Positions 1 through 8,791 are shown, numbered from the stretch's first letter. The stretch: 64,000 bases of DNA from Hyphomicrobiales bacterium (GCA_900470285.1 UCAG01000016.1:124001-188000); one strand, 5' to 3'. The notes: generated from the sequence alone by a model not told the origin. Numbers and translations: made by a program.

Positions 1-364
1 CCAAGGACGGCAATGTCAAAGGCACCGCGAAAAAGCGCAGCAGCAATTTGCGACCGCGAAATGCGGTATTGGCGTGGAGTGCACGGGCAACCGGCAGCGC
101 AAACAGCACTGAGAGCAGAACCGACAACAATGCCTGCAGCAACGTAAAACGCGTAATATTCCATAAATAGCTGTCAAAAGCGGCCAGAGCATCACTATCG
201 GATTGCAGCCCCTGAATGCCAAGTGACAGCAAAGCACCGCCGGTTAGAACCAGCAGCAGCAGCAGCGCGATAAAGCCTGAAACAGTTTTAAAACGGAAGG
301 CCTGCATATTTCTCCGTAGCTGCCCCGCCATAGGTGCGGCGGGTGCAGTCATATTCAAGGTCAT
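1..364 (-). CDS. thiP: Thiamine ABC transporter permease ThiP, N-terminal part
   Basis: Partial: the gene runs off the left edge, and about 121 N-terminal residues are visible. ThiP is the inner-membrane permease that moves thiamine or thiamine pyrophosphate delivered by ThiB. The visible part has a short polar N-terminus and a strongly hydrophobic first membrane segment (about residues 25-45). A second one (about 68-85) leads into a VARALH-type stretch typical of binding-protein-dependent permeases. The assignment rests mainly on position: it starts 13 bases after the thiB stop on the same strand. Start ATG at 362-364; an ATG four codons later is also possible. The ATPase gene thiQ would be expected beyond the edge. 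Confidence 0.85.
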   Translation of the reverse strand, partial: MTLNMTAPAAPMAGQLRRNMQAFRFKTVSGFIALLLLLVLTGGALLSLGIQGLQSDSDALAAFDSYLWNITRFTLLQALLSVLLSVLFALPVARALHANTAFRGRKLLLRFFAVPLTLPSL

Positions 365-377
365 AGACAGTTGTGTC

Positions 378-1385
378 TTAGCGGCTCATGGCTTTCAGCC
401 ACTCATCAACCCATGCTTTGCGGTTTTGTGCAACGGTTTCAGAAGCAATCAGCAGGCTCTTATCCGGTTTTGGCAGAGCATCGAAAGCCGCATCGAGCGG
501 CACAGACGTGTCATAGGCAGGATACATCCAGTTAGTCTGCGGAATAACATCCTGAAAACCGGCTGTGGTCATGAATTTCAGAAACTCTGCAGCACGCGGG
601 TTTTTAGCACCATTTATCGTCTGGCCGGCCAGTTCAATCTGGAGATAATTACCTTCCTCAAAAGTCACCGCCTTATAGCGCTCGGTTTTATCGGAGATTA
701 CGTGATAGGCGGCAGAAGTCGTATAGGACAACACCATCGGTGCTTCACCTTTGGTGAACAGGCCATAGCCCTCAGACCAGCCCGGTGTAACTGTCAACAC
801 GCGTTTGCTGAGCTTTTGCCACTGCTCCGCAGCCTTGTCGCCATAGAGTTCTTTCACCCACAGCATCATGCCCAGACCCGGTGTGGATGTGCGGGGATCC
901 ATCAGAATGATTTTCTGCGAAGCATCACCATCAATCAGTTCCGCCATGGATTTCGGCGGATTTTTTAGCTTTTCACTGTCATAGATCACAGCGAAATAGC
1001 TGTAATCATAAGGCAGGAAAACCTCGTCCTGAAAATTGTCAGGCACATTACTTTTCACATCGCCCAATCCGTGCGGAGCGAACAGACCCGTGGCTTTGGC
1101 ATCATTAATAAGATTGGTATCAAGCCCCAGAACAATATCTGCCTTGGTGGATTTGCCTTCCAGTTTCAGGCGGTTGAGCAAAGCCACACCATCGGCAACA
1201 GCGACAAAATTGACAGTGCAGCCGCAGGATTTTTCAAAATTCTCTTTAACCTTCGGGCCCGGCCCCCAGTCAGATGTAAAACTGTCATAGGTATAGATCG
1301 TCAGATCCTGAGCCTGTGCTGCACTGACACCAAGGCTTAAAACGGACAGAAAACCGGTTGTGAGAAGTAGATTTCTGATAAGCAT
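378..1385 (-). CDS. thiB: Thiamine-binding periplasmic protein ThiB
   Basis: A 335-residue solute-binding protein of a thiamine/TPP ABC importer. The N-terminus has a clear signal peptide with likely cleavage after AQA (about residue 26), so the mature protein is periplasmic. The start of the mature chain (LTIYTYDSF) and the later [11 protein letters not shown] stretch are characteristic of the ThiB/TbpA family. It is the first gene of a thiB-thiP(-thiQ) operon. A TPP riboswitch lies about 75 bases upstream, so expression should fall when TPP is abundant. Length is normal for the family. Confidence 0.93.
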   Translation of the reverse strand: MLIRNLLLTTGFLSVLSLGVSAAQAQDLTIYTYDSFTSDWGPGPKVKENFEKSCGCTVNFVAVADGVALLNRLKLEGKSTKADIVLGLDTNLINDAKATGLFAPHGLGDVKSNVPDNFQDEVFLPYDYSYFAVIYDSEKLKNPPKSMAELIDGDASQKIILMDPRTSTPGLGMMLWVKELYGDKAAEQWQKLSKRVLTVTPGWSEGYGLFTKGEAPMVLSYTTSAAYHVISDKTERYKAVTFEEGNYLQIELAGQTINGAKNPRAAEFLKFMTTAGFQDVIPQTNWMYPAYDTSVPLDAAFDALPKPDKSLLIASETVAQNRKAWVDEWLKAMSR

Positions 1386-1461
1386 GAGATAACAGCCGCG
1401 CGGGCTCTCCTCTGGTTATGAATTGATCCAAGGATTGAGCGCCGGAAGCCGGACAGCATCT

Positions 1462-1557
1462 AATCCCTCCGCCGGTACAAACCGGATCAGGTTCAGCGGG
1501 TTAGCCGGAGACCGGCCTCTCAGCCTTCGGAAACCGAAGGCACCCCGTTAGAGCGGG
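1462..1557 (-). promoter_or_regulatory. TPP riboswitch (THI element)
   Basis: Read on the minus strand, the conserved THI-box pieces appear in order: GGGGTGCC, GGCTGAGA, then CCGCTGAACCTGATC and GCGGAGGGA. This is the classical thiamine pyrophosphate aptamer. It sits in the leader of thiB, about 75 bases before its start codon, and should switch the thiBP(Q) operon off at high TPP. The mechanism (transcriptional or translational) was not resolved. Confidence 0.95.
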
Positions 1558-1600
1558 CGGACAATAGGATAAAACAGCGTTACGGAGCAAGAGGATTGTT

Positions 1601-1708
1601 AGAGCATGTCGGTCTCAAATGGTTTCAGTTGAGTTGCCGCGAACATGCGGCAATTAAAAAAATCCGGAGCGAGCGCAGTGGGTACGATTAAACGCGACAC
1701 GCTCCAGG
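1601..1708 (+). repeat. Dispersed palindromic repeat, family 1, copy A
   Basis: About 108 bp, beginning AGAGCATGTCGG and ending ATTAAACGCGACACGCTCC. The ends are imperfect inverted repeats (AGAGCATGTCG against CGACACGCTCC). Copies with the same ends lie at 11075-11179 and 14219-14325. Size and layout resemble the Bru-RS palindromic elements of Brucella, but no alignment was done. It lies between the thiB riboswitch and the thiamine pyrophosphokinase gene. Confidence 0.8.
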
Positions 1709-1743
1709 CTTCCGGTCTGTGAAACAGCGTGATATGCAGCACC

Positions 1744-2385
1744 ATGTCAAAATTTCTCATTCTTCTCGGCGGTGATCTGACCGTCACTTTGCGGCTGAAA
1801 AAGCAGATTGCGGGTGCACGCGTTTTGGCGGCAGACAGCGGTATGCGCCATGCGGCCGGCCTTGGCGTGGTACCGGAATTATGGCTTGGTGACTTCGATT
1901 CCACAGACACGGTACTGGCTGCACAATATGGACACGTTGAGCGACAGGTCTTTCCCGTCGCAAAAAATATGACCGATGGTGAGCTGGCATTGCATGAAGC
2001 CTATGAACGCGGCGCAACAGAAGTGATTTTGGCCGGCGCTTTTGGCGGCGAGCGCACAGATCATACATTTCTGCATCTCAGCATGGCTGTAGCGCAGGCA
2101 CATAGAGGACGAAAAATATTTCTCTCCAGCGGCCATGAAGAAGCAACACCGCTGATCTACGGGAAAACCGGTTTTGACCTGCCGGAAGAAACATTATTCA
2201 GTATTCTGGGATTTGAGACATTAACCAGATTATCAATTTCCGGCGCCGAATGGCCACTGGATAATGTGACTGTACCGTTTGGCTCTTCTTTAACGCTCTC
2301 AAATAGGGTAAAAGAAAACTTAACAGTGACGTTAGGTGGAGGGGCGGCAATTTTAGTCGCATCGCCTGCCATTGATTCAATCTGA
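1744..2385 (+). CDS. Thiamine pyrophosphokinase
   Basis: About 213 residues. It transfers pyrophosphate from ATP to thiamine to make TPP, which suits its position divergent from the thiamine importer. The N-terminal LILLGGDL, the ADSGMRHA stretch, LWLGDFDS and the KNMTDGELAL motif (substrate- and ATP-binding residues of the family) are all visible. The start is taken at ATG 1744; an in-frame GTG five codons earlier is possible but unsupported. The ribosome-binding site is weak. A palindromic repeat ends 35 bases upstream, so the promoter must lie within or beyond that repeat. No riboswitch is seen on this side. Confidence 0.9.
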   Translation: MSKFLILLGGDLTVTLRLKKQIAGARVLAADSGMRHAAGLGVVPELWLGDFDSTDTVLAAQYGHVERQVFPVAKNMTDGELALHEAYERGATEVILAGAFGGERTDHTFLHLSMAVAQAHRGRKIFLSSGHEEATPLIYGKTGFDLPEETLFSILGFETLTRLSISGAEWPLDNVTVPFGSSLTLSNRVKENLTVTLGGGAAILVASPAIDSI

Positions 2386-2494
2386 TGTGACTGAACGTAA
2401 AAACCTGTAAATTGTTTTGATAGTTGCCGTCTTCTTTTTGCTATAAAATGCAGGAGATTATGGCAGTGAGTAGCCTCAACGGGAGTAACTTTAG

Positions 2495-2779
2495 ATGAAA
2501 TCACGTCTTTCTATGATCGCAGTAACAGCAGTGCTCGCGTTTTCGACTGTTGCCTGTACAACAGGCGAACAGCGCACCGCCGGTTACGGTGTGGGCGGCG
2601 CAGCACTCGGCGCACTTGCCGGTGGCGCAATTGGCGGTAACGGCCGCGGCGCTCTGACCGGTGCTGCAATCGGTGCGGTTGCCGGTACACTGCTCGGTGC
2701 CGCACAGACCCGTAACGGCGTTCAGTATTGCCGCTATCGCGACAATTACGGCCGCGTTTACGAAGCGCCTTGTAACTAA
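2495..2779 (+). CDS. Glycine-zipper surface lipoprotein
   Basis: A 94-residue small outer-membrane lipoprotein. The signal peptide ends in a lipobox (STVAC, Cys at residue 21), so the N-terminus should be lipidated. Residues about 31-68 are a glycine-zipper repeat (GVGGAALGALAGGAIGG and following) of the 17-kDa-antigen/Rickettsia type that packs or spans membranes. The C-terminal tail carries two Cys and aromatic residues (CRYRDNYGRVYEAPC). It is a single-gene unit with its own terminator. The exact role is unknown; relatives are envelope-structure or stress-related lipoproteins. Confidence 0.85.
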   Translation: MKSRLSMIAVTAVLAFSTVACTTGEQRTAGYGVGGAALGALAGGAIGGNGRGALTGAAIGAVAGTLLGAAQTRNGVQYCRYRDNYGRVYEAPCN

Positions 2780-2800
2780 TAGCTACAAGTTGAAATTGGA

Positions 2801-2832
2801 AAAACAGGCCGGTTTCCGGCCTGTTTTTTTTA
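2801..2832 (+). terminator. Rho-independent terminator of the lipoprotein gene
   Basis: AACAGGCCGG stem with a short loop and CCGGCCTGTT, followed by eight T. It lies about 20 bases after the stop codon. Confidence 0.9.
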
Positions 2833-2939
2833 TATCTGCGCATCAATCCACGAAATTTTCCGCAAGGGTTCCTGTTTGCGGCAATATGCAGTAATGAGCA
2901 GTAACGATCTTCTACCTCTTTTTAAAAGCGTAATTATCC

Positions 2940-4751
2940 ATGGCTCCTCCTCTTCTCCGACTTGACCAGATCAGCCTGACATTTGGCGGCACGCCGCTGC
3001 TGGAGGATGCGGGGCTGTCGATCAGCGAAGGAGAGCGTATTGCGCTGGTCGGGCGTAACGGTTCAGGTAAATCCACGCTTTTGAAAATTGCAGCCGGTAT
3101 GGTTGAACCGACCGGCGGCGAGATTTTCCGGCATCCGTCGGCGACTATTCGCTATCTGGCACAAGCGCCGGATATGGACGGTTTTGCCAATGTGCGTGAT
3201 TATGTGGAAGCAGGTCTCGGCCCGACCGATGATCCGTATCGCGTGGCCTATCTTCTGGAAAATCTGGGACTGACCGGTGATGAAACACCGGAGCAGCTCT
3301 CCGGTGGTGAAGCACGCCGTGCGGCACTGGCGCGGGTCATTGCCCCGCAGCCGGATGTATTGCTGCTGGATGAACCGACCAACCATCTTGATCTCGCAAC
3401 GATTGAATGGCTGGAACAGGAACTGCGCCAGATCCGCTCGGCGATTGTGCTGATTTCCCATGACCGTCGTTTTCTGGAAAATGTCAGCCGCGCTACGATC
3501 TGGCTGGATCGCGGTGTGACACGCCGTATTGAACAGGGCTTTGCGCATTTTGAAGAATGGCGCGACAAAGTTCTGGAAGAAGAAGAGCGCGATCATCAGA
3601 AACTCGGCCGTCAGATCGTCCGGGAAGAACATTGGTTGCGCTATGGCGTTACCGCACGCCGCAAACGCAATATGCGCCGCCTTGGCGAACTGCACACAAT
3701 GCGCCATGAATTCCGCACCCATCGTCATGCGCAAGGCGTGGCAACGCTGCAGGCCAGCGATGTGAAAGAATCCGGCAAGCTGGTGATTGAAGCAGATAAG
3801 ATCAGCAAAGCCTATGATGAGCGTGTGCTGGTCAAGGATTTCTCCATCCGCGTCAATCGCGGTGACCGTATCGGCCTTGTGGGTCCAAATGGTGCAGGCA
3901 AAACCACATTGCTGTCGATGCTGACCGGTAAACTTGAACCGGATTCCGGAACAATCCGTCTCGGTGTTAATCTGGATTTTGCCGAACTTGATCAGAAGCG
4001 TGAGCTTAATCCGGATGAAACCCTGTCGCATTATCTGACAGACGGGCGCGGTGAATCGCTGGTGGTGAATGGCGAGCAGCGCCATGTTGTTTCCTATATG
4101 AAGGACTTTCTGTTTCAGCCGGAACAGGCACGCACACCAATCCGTGAATTATCCGGTGGTGAGCGCGCCCGTCTGATGCTGGCACGGGTCTTGTCCCGTC
4201 CGGCCAACCTGCTGATCCTCGACGAGCCGACCAACGATCTGGATATGGAAACGCTGGATTTATTGCAGGAACTGGTATCCGGTTTTGCAGGCACCGTTAT
4301 TCTGGTGAGCCACGATCGTGATTTTCTCGACCGCACGGTAACATCGGTGATTGCACCGGAAGGTGACGGGCGCTGGCTGCAATATGCCGGCGGTTATGCG
4401 GATATGATGGCGCAGCGTAAAGAAACAGCGCTGGCACGTCGTCAGGTAAAATCTGCAACGCCTGCAGGTAGTGAAAAGGCCGAGGTTGCACCCGCACCAA
4501 AACGCGATGAAAAGCGCAAACTGTCCTACAAGCAGAAATTTGCACTGGAAACATTACCGGCAAAGATGGAAAAGCTGAGTGCAGAAATTACAGCACTTGA
4601 AGCGAAAATGGCTGATCCGGCGCTTTATACCAAAGATCCTGCGCAGTTTGCCAAGATCGCTGCTGAGATTGAAAAGAAACGCAGCGAGAATGAAACCCAT
4701 GAAGAAGAATGGCTGGAACTGGAAATGCTGCGCGAGGAAATTGAAGGCTGA
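2940..4751 (+). CDS. ABC-F family ATPase (Uup-like)
   Basis: 603 residues with two ABC cassettes and no membrane segments, so a soluble ABC-F protein. The first Walker A is GRNGSGKS (residues 38-45); the second, GPNGAGKT, lies near residue 318. Both cassettes carry an LSGGE signature and a DEPTNHLD/DEPTNDLD Walker B. The charged inter-domain linker and a C-terminal coiled coil (about residues 510-603, rich in Glu/Lys) match the Uup branch. ABC-F proteins act on ribosomes or nucleic acid during translation; the exact subtype is inferred. It is a monocistronic unit. Confidence 0.9.
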   Translation: MAPPLLRLDQISLTFGGTPLLEDAGLSISEGERIALVGRNGSGKSTLLKIAAGMVEPTGGEIFRHPSATIRYLAQAPDMDGFANVRDYVEAGLGPTDDPYRVAYLLENLGLTGDETPEQLSGGEARRAALARVIAPQPDVLLLDEPTNHLDLATIEWLEQELRQIRSAIVLISHDRRFLENVSRATIWLDRGVTRRIEQGFAHFEEWRDKVLEEEERDHQKLGRQIVREEHWLRYGVTARRKRNMRRLGELHTMRHEFRTHRHAQGVATLQASDVKESGKLVIEADKISKAYDERVLVKDFSIRVNRGDRIGLVGPNGAGKTTLLSMLTGKLEPDSGTIRLGVNLDFAELDQKRELNPDETLSHYLTDGRGESLVVNGEQRHVVSYMKDFLFQPEQARTPIRELSGGERARLMLARVLSRPANLLILDEPTNDLDMETLDLLQELVSGFAGTVILVSHDRDFLDRTVTSVIAPEGDGRWLQYAGGYADMMAQRKETALARRQVKSATPAGSEKAEVAPAPKRDEKRKLSYKQKFALETLPAKMEKLSAEITALEAKMADPALYTKDPAQFAKIAAEIEKKRSENETHEEEWLELEMLREEIEG

Positions 4752-4776
4752 TTTTTCCTTCGCACTGAAATGATGA

Positions 4777-4816
4777 AAGCCTGCCTGAATGATATTTCAG
4801 GCAGGCTTTTTGTTTT
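4777..4816. terminator. Bidirectional terminator between the ABC-F and aldo/keto reductase genes
   Basis: AAAGCCTGCCTGAA pairs with TTCAGGCAGGCTTT and is followed by T-rich sequence on the plus strand. It separates two convergent genes and slightly overlaps the end of the aldo/keto reductase gene. Confidence 0.88.
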
Positions 4817-5762
4817 ATGCACTGGCTGTGTTCAAGTCGTTTAATGCGTCCTGATCGAGCGTCAGCTGAGTCGCTTTGATCAGCTCTTCCAGCTGCTCGA
4901 TCTTTGTGGCGCTGGAAATCGGCGCAGTGATTGACGGCTGGGCCATCATCCATGCAACCGCAATCTGCGCCACAGTCCCGCTATAGCGTTCAGCCACCTG
5001 ATCCATCGCTTCCAGAATCTTCAATCCGCGCTCATTGAGATAGCTGGTGCCGACCCTGTTACCACGCGGGCTGATGCCCAGATCTTTCTCGCTGCGATAT
5101 TTCCCCGTGAGGAAACCGGCCGCCAGCGTATAATAAGGAATAACGCCAACCTGATTGGCGCTCACAACTGGTTCCAGCGTGGTTTCATAATCTTTGCGGT
5201 CATAAAGATTATACAGCGGCTGCAATGAGTCATAACGCGGCAGATTATGTTTCTCTGAAATTTCCAATGCATTTTGCAGACGCTCGCCGGTGATATTGGA
5301 CGCACCGATTGCACGGACTTTACCGGCCTTGATCAAATCCTGAAATGTACCGAGGACATCCTCAAACGGCGTATTCGGATCATCATAATGCGACTGGTAG
5401 AGATCAATATAATCTGTCTGCAAGCGCTTGAGCGAAGCGTCAACACATTCACGGATATGGGCAGGCGCCATGGTAAAGCCTTCACCCATATCGGCACCAA
5501 CCTTGGTGGCAATGATCATCTTGTCACGACTGCCACGGCTTTTGAGCCAGTTGCCGATAACGGTTTCCGATTCACCGCCCTTATGCCCCTCTACCCAGCG
5601 GGAATAGACATTGGCCGTATCAATAAATGTCAGGCCGGCATCGAGCAGACGGTCGAGTAAGGCAAAAGATGTGGTTTCATCGGCTGTCCAGCCGAACACA
5701 TTGCCGCCGAAGCAGAAAGGTGAAACCTGTAAATCTGACCGTCCGAGTTGTTTCAAGCGCAT
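4815..5762 (-). CDS. Aldo/keto reductase
   Basis: 315 residues, a (beta/alpha)8-barrel NADPH-dependent oxidoreductase. The catalytic tetrad is visible: Asp48, Tyr53, Lys87 and His125. The TKVG context of the Lys and the later IGASN and SSATKIEQLEE motifs (the latter for NADP binding) fit the family. The physiological substrate cannot be told from sequence; relatives reduce or oxidise sugars and aldehydes. The downstream end abuts a shared terminator. The MarR gene upstream is on the same strand with a 111-base gap, so read-through is possible. Confidence 0.9.
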   Translation of the reverse strand: MRLKQLGRSDLQVSPFCFGGNVFGWTADETTSFALLDRLLDAGLTFIDTANVYSRWVEGHKGGESETVIGNWLKSRGSRDKMIIATKVGADMGEGFTMAPAHIRECVDASLKRLQTDYIDLYQSHYDDPNTPFEDVLGTFQDLIKAGKVRAIGASNITGERLQNALEISEKHNLPRYDSLQPLYNLYDRKDYETTLEPVVSANQVGVIPYYTLAAGFLTGKYRSEKDLGISPRGNRVGTSYLNERGLKILEAMDQVAERYSGTVAQIAVAWMMAQPSITAPISSATKIEQLEELIKATQLTLDQDALNDLNTASA

Positions 5763-5873
5763 TCCGTTTCCTCCGCAGGATATGCATTATTCGTTCGTAA
5801 TGAATTATGACCAAAAAGATGCGGAGGGAAAGAAAAAGCGCGGCAAACTATTCTGATAACACAGCTTTGTGTT

Positions 5874-6329
5874 TTATGCCGGAGTGATGCTCCCAAGGCT
5901 GAGCAACATAGAGCGTAAAAAATCGCCGTTACCATTCAGAAGATTGTTTTCCAGTTCTGCGTGGGTCTGCCGCCAGACAGGAACTGCTTCTGCCAGCAGA
6001 GCTAAACCTTTTGGAGTCAGCAACAATAAACGGCTGCGCCGGTCGGTAACATCTGGTATAATTTCTATCAGTGCTTTTTTCTGAAGCGGTTTAAGTGCGG
6101 CCGTTAAAGTCGTGCGATCCATGGCCAGCAATTGGGCAACCGGTGCGATGGATGGCGGTTCAGGCCTGTTTAAAGCCATCAGCAAAGAAAACTGACCGTT
6201 TGTCAGTCCGAAAGGCCTCAAAGCATCGTCAAAATAACGGGCTAAAGCACGGGCTGCGCGCTGTGCGTGCAGGCACAGACATGTATCACGGACTTCCAAT
6301 GTGGTCGAAAATGGTACATTCATTGACAT
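5874..6329 (-). CDS. MarR-family transcriptional regulator
   Basis: 151 residues with a winged helix-turn-helix. Hallmarks are LTNGQFSLLMAL, the recognition region around LAMDRTTLTAALKPL and the wing DVTDRRSRLLLLTPKG. It is divergent from a DUF1428 gene. An 18-bp perfect palindrome in the 72-base divergent region overlaps where both promoters must lie, so autoregulation and control of the DUF1428 gene are the simple inference. The first of two in-frame ATGs was used; the second lies two codons downstream. Ligand unknown. Confidence 0.9.
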   Translation of the reverse strand: MSMNVPFSTTLEVRDTCLCLHAQRAARALARYFDDALRPFGLTNGQFSLLMALNRPEPPSIAPVAQLLAMDRTTLTAALKPLQKKALIEIIPDVTDRRSRLLLLTPKGLALLAEAVPVWRQTHAELENNLLNGNGDFLRSMLLSLGSITPA

Positions 6330-6337
6330 TTTACAAT

Positions 6338-6355
6338 TATGTTGATATCAACATA
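6338..6355. promoter_or_regulatory. Perfect palindrome, probable MarR operator
   Basis: TATGTTGATATCAACATA is its own reverse complement over 18 bp. It lies 9 bases upstream of the marR start and about 46 bases upstream of the DUF1428 start. Size and symmetry fit MarR dimer operators; binding by this MarR is inferred. Confidence 0.75.
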
Positions 6356-6401
6356 TTAAGTCAACGCAAGAATAAAGTTGCCCACAAGGAGGAGAATGAA
6401 A

Positions 6402-6755
6402 ATGGGATATGTCGAGGGTTTTGTCGCTTCTGTGCCGGAAAACCGTAAAGAAGACTACCGTAAACATGCAGCTGAAGCGGCTGTGATTTTTAAAGAATTT
6501 GGCGCCACCCGCATTGTTGAGTGCTGGGGCGATGATGTGCCGGATGGCAAGCTGACGGATTTCCGCCGTTCCGTGCAAGCCAAAGATGGCGAAATTATTG
6601 TGTTCAGCTGGATTGAATTTCCGAACAAAACTGTGCGCGATACAACCTGGAAGAAAATGATGGAAGATCCCCGCATGCAGGCGATGGGTGAATCCATGCC
6701 TTTTGACGGCAAGCGGATGATCTATGGTGGTTTTGAAAAACTGCTTGATGTTTAA
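6402..6755 (+). CDS. DUF1428 family protein
   Basis: About 117 residues, a small dimeric alpha-beta-barrel (dabb-like) protein family of unknown function. The start MGYVEGFVASVP matches the typical family N-terminus. An AAGGAGG ribosome-binding site ends 9 bases before ATG 6402, which favours it over the ATG at 6396. The C-terminal MPFDGKRMIYGGFE is the usual family ending. It is divergent from the MarR gene across the palindrome and so probably its target. The gene has a strong terminator. Confidence 0.88.
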   Translation: MGYVEGFVASVPENRKEDYRKHAAEAAVIFKEFGATRIVECWGDDVPDGKLTDFRRSVQAKDGEIIVFSWIEFPNKTVRDTTWKKMMEDPRMQAMGESMPFDGKRMIYGGFEKLLDV

Positions 6756-6772
6756 CGCTGATTTTTAGCAAT

Positions 6773-6801
6773 AAAAAAGGGGGCGAAAGCCCCCTTTTTT
6801 T
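6773..6801. terminator. Terminator after the DUF1428 gene
   Basis: AAAAAAGGGGGC, loop GAAA, GCCCCC and seven T. The A-run on the left means it can also work for the convergent gapR gene. Confidence 0.92.
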
Positions 6802-6819
6802 GTTTCAGCGGTGCTGAAA

Positions 6820-7089
6820 TCAGCTCATGCCGAGCGCGTCCATATAAAGCTGAATCATCGCTTCTTCTTCCTGACGCTCATGCGCTTCTTTCTTACGCAG
6901 GCGGATGATGGTGCGTACGGCTTTGGAGTCAAAGCCGGAGCCTTTCAGCTCAGCGAAAACCTCTTTGATATCATCAGAGATGGTTTTCTTTTCTTCTTCC
7001 AGACGTTCAATACGTTCAATAAATGCACGCAGCTGGCCGACTGCAATGGACTGGGCGCTGTCGCCGGTAATATCGTCGCTCAATATCAT
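6820..7089 (-). CDS. gapR: GapR-like nucleoid protein (DUF2312)
   Basis: 89 residues, the same size as Caulobacter GapR, and with the DUF2312 core ([19 protein letters not shown], then [15 protein letters not shown] and RTIIRLRKK). GapR is known to bind overtwisted AT-rich DNA ahead of replication and transcription forks and to stimulate type II topoisomerases. The first half is a coiled coil that mediates oligomerisation. An ATG start was used; the family core begins at about residue 4. The gene is monocistronic, and no other topology genes are nearby. Confidence 0.88.
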   Translation of the reverse strand: MILSDDITGDSAQSIAVGQLRAFIERIERLEEEKKTISDDIKEVFAELKGSGFDSKAVRTIIRLRKKEAHERQEEEAMIQLYMDALGMS

Positions 7090-7251
7090 TCTCCGATTAT
7101 AGACAAGACCATATGAAACGCCGGGCGAGTCGCAGGTCTTAAAACAGGTGGTCTTGGTTGCCTCACATGCAGCGCATGGTCAAGCAATGGATTTAAGAAT
7201 CTTGAAATCTAAACTAGCCGCTAAGCGGTAAGATACTGGTTAAAATATCTG

Positions 7252-7557
7252 TTAGTGGCTTGGTTTTCGTGCAGAAAAAGCATCCTGCTGCGCCTGACTG
7301 GCCGGTGTCTGATATTTTTCCCGCCATTCATCATAAGGCATGCCGTAGATCTCGACGCGCGCTTCATCTTTAGTCAGCGCATTACCGTCGGCATTGGCGG
7401 CTTCCTGCAACCAGTTGGACAGGCAGTTGCGGCAAAAACCGGTCAGGTTCATCATATCGATATTCTGAACATCAGTGCGGTTGCGTAAATGCTCAACCAG
7501 CCTGCGAAAAGCGGCAGCCTCATAGGCCAGACGCTGATTATCCGTAATATTTGTCAT
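7252..7557 (-). CDS. DUF1244 family protein
   Basis: 101 residues of the conserved alphaproteobacterial DUF1244 family, function unknown. The family core is recognisable: QRLAYEAAAFRRLVEHLR, a two-cysteine motif (FCRNC), and YGMPYDEWREKYQ. The Cys pair could bind metal, which is inference. It follows the N-formylglutamate amidohydrolase-like gene by 18 bases on the same strand, an arrangement usual in Rhizobiales, so the two are likely co-transcribed. Confidence 0.88.
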   Translation of the reverse strand: MTNITDNQRLAYEAAAFRRLVEHLRNRTDVQNIDMMNLTGFCRNCLSNWLQEAANADGNALTKDEARVEIYGMPYDEWREKYQTPASQAQQDAFSARKPSH

Positions 7558-7575
7558 GCAATTTCCTTTCGCAGC

Positions 7576-8373
7576 TCAACCCCGTTCAACGAAACCGGTG
7601 CGTGAACCATAATGGCGGGTATCGTGAATACCATCCATCATATTGATATGTGCCAGCATCGGCGCAAGGCGTTCAGCCCAAACCTTTACACCTTCCGGCG
7701 TCGCAATCAGATCCTGCCGCACTTCAATCAGCACATTGGCATAGCCTTTAGCAGTACAATGGCGGAATAATGTGTCATTACGCAGAGCGCCGTCATAGGG
7801 CTCATTGTCGCCGACAGATAATGTGCCGTCTTCACGTAACATTGACAGAAGCGGCGTAATCGCCCGGTCATCCTTATCCCAGAGCAATGCAACCTGCCAC
7901 GGACGCGGTATGGTTTTCCAGACCGGTGTATAGGAATGAACGGAAACGACAAAAGGTGCACGTCCGGCAGCTTGCAGCATCTTGTTGCAGGCTGCATCAA
8001 CCGCATTGTGATAGGGGCGATAAAAGCGATTTAGCCGGTTTTCGCGCTCTTCAGCCCGCATCGGATAATTGGCCGGAATAACAGCACCGTCAGACAGCTG
8101 CATAATCAGCGTCGGATCATCCTCACCGCGGTTCGGATCAATCAGCAGCCGCGAAAACCCGCCGAGTACAGCCGGACTATTCAGCTTTGCTGCCAGCGCT
8201 CTGGTCAGCATATCAACGCCGATATCATAGGCGATATGGCGCTCAAAAACACGCGGTTCCAGCCCGAGCGTGCCATAATCCTCAGGCACTGCACGGCTGG
8301 CGTGATCGGCAATCAGCAGCAGACCTTGCGAAAAATCACCGTCAATGGTCTCAAAAGGGGCAAAACCTGTCAT
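7576..8373 (-). CDS. N-formylglutamate amidohydrolase family protein
   Basis: 265 residues. The family hydrolyses N-formyl-L-glutamate (HutG-type, last step of one histidine pathway) or related N-acyl amides. Visible motifs are DHASRAVP near the N-terminus, RLLIDPNRGEDDPTLI, RFYRPYH and VSVHSYTP, including the His and Asp/Glu residues expected to hold a metal. No hut genes are adjacent, so a role in histidine breakdown is not shown by context. It probably forms an operon with the DUF1244 gene. A repeat lies 15 bases upstream of its start. Confidence 0.87.
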   Translation of the reverse strand: MTGFAPFETIDGDFSQGLLLIADHASRAVPEDYGTLGLEPRVFERHIAYDIGVDMLTRALAAKLNSPAVLGGFSRLLIDPNRGEDDPTLIMQLSDGAVIPANYPMRAEERENRLNRFYRPYHNAVDAACNKMLQAAGRAPFVVSVHSYTPVWKTIPRPWQVALLWDKDDRAITPLLSMLREDGTLSVGDNEPYDGALRNDTLFRHCTAKGYANVLIEVRQDLIATPEGVKVWAERLAPMLAHINMMDGIHDTRHYGSRTGFVERG

Positions 8374-8387
8374 CTCAGTTCCGGTCC

Positions 8388-8490
8388 AGAGCGCATCCCG
8401 AAAAGTGCGAAGCGGTTTTCGGACTAAGATGCACGTAAAAACAATTAGATAGAGCGGGCACCATGATCCGATTTGATGTAAACCGCTCTA
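8388..8490 (+). repeat. Dispersed palindromic repeat, family 2
   Basis: Begins AGAGCGCATCCCGAAAAGTG, contains the imperfect palindrome around CCGAAAAGTGCGAAGCGGTTTTCGG, and ends AACCGCTCTA. I recognise the first half as a common intergenic element of Rhizobiales. The ends AGAGCG and CGCTCT are inverted. It sits directly upstream of the N-formylglutamate amidohydrolase-like gene. Confidence 0.75.
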
Positions 8491-8594
8491 AGATTGGATG
8501 ATCAATATATAAAGGGATTACAATGAATTGCGAGCCATTTATGACCTGCTCTCCCTATTACAGGATGGGTCAGAACGTGTCTGACTGAAATGTA

Positions 8595-8655
8595 TACGCG
8601 TAAAAACAAAAAGATCGAGCGCGGCAACGGATACAATTAAACACGACATGCTCTA
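8595..8655 (+). repeat. Chimeric repeat remnant (family 2 left, family 1 right)
   Basis: The left part, ACGCGTAAAAACAAAAAGAT followed by CGAGCG, matches the middle of family 2. The right part, ATTAAACACGACATGCTCTAG, matches the end of family 1. It is a fused or decayed copy about 60 bp long. Confidence 0.6.
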
Positions 8656-8791
8656 GCATCCGGACGAAGTGTGAGTTATAGACAAAACAGTAATTAAATC
8701 GATTTGATTGCGATTACTAAAACCGGAAACCACCGAATTCATAAAACAGGAGGCATTTTTCAGACTGTGATCCGTCAATATCTGCCGGAGA

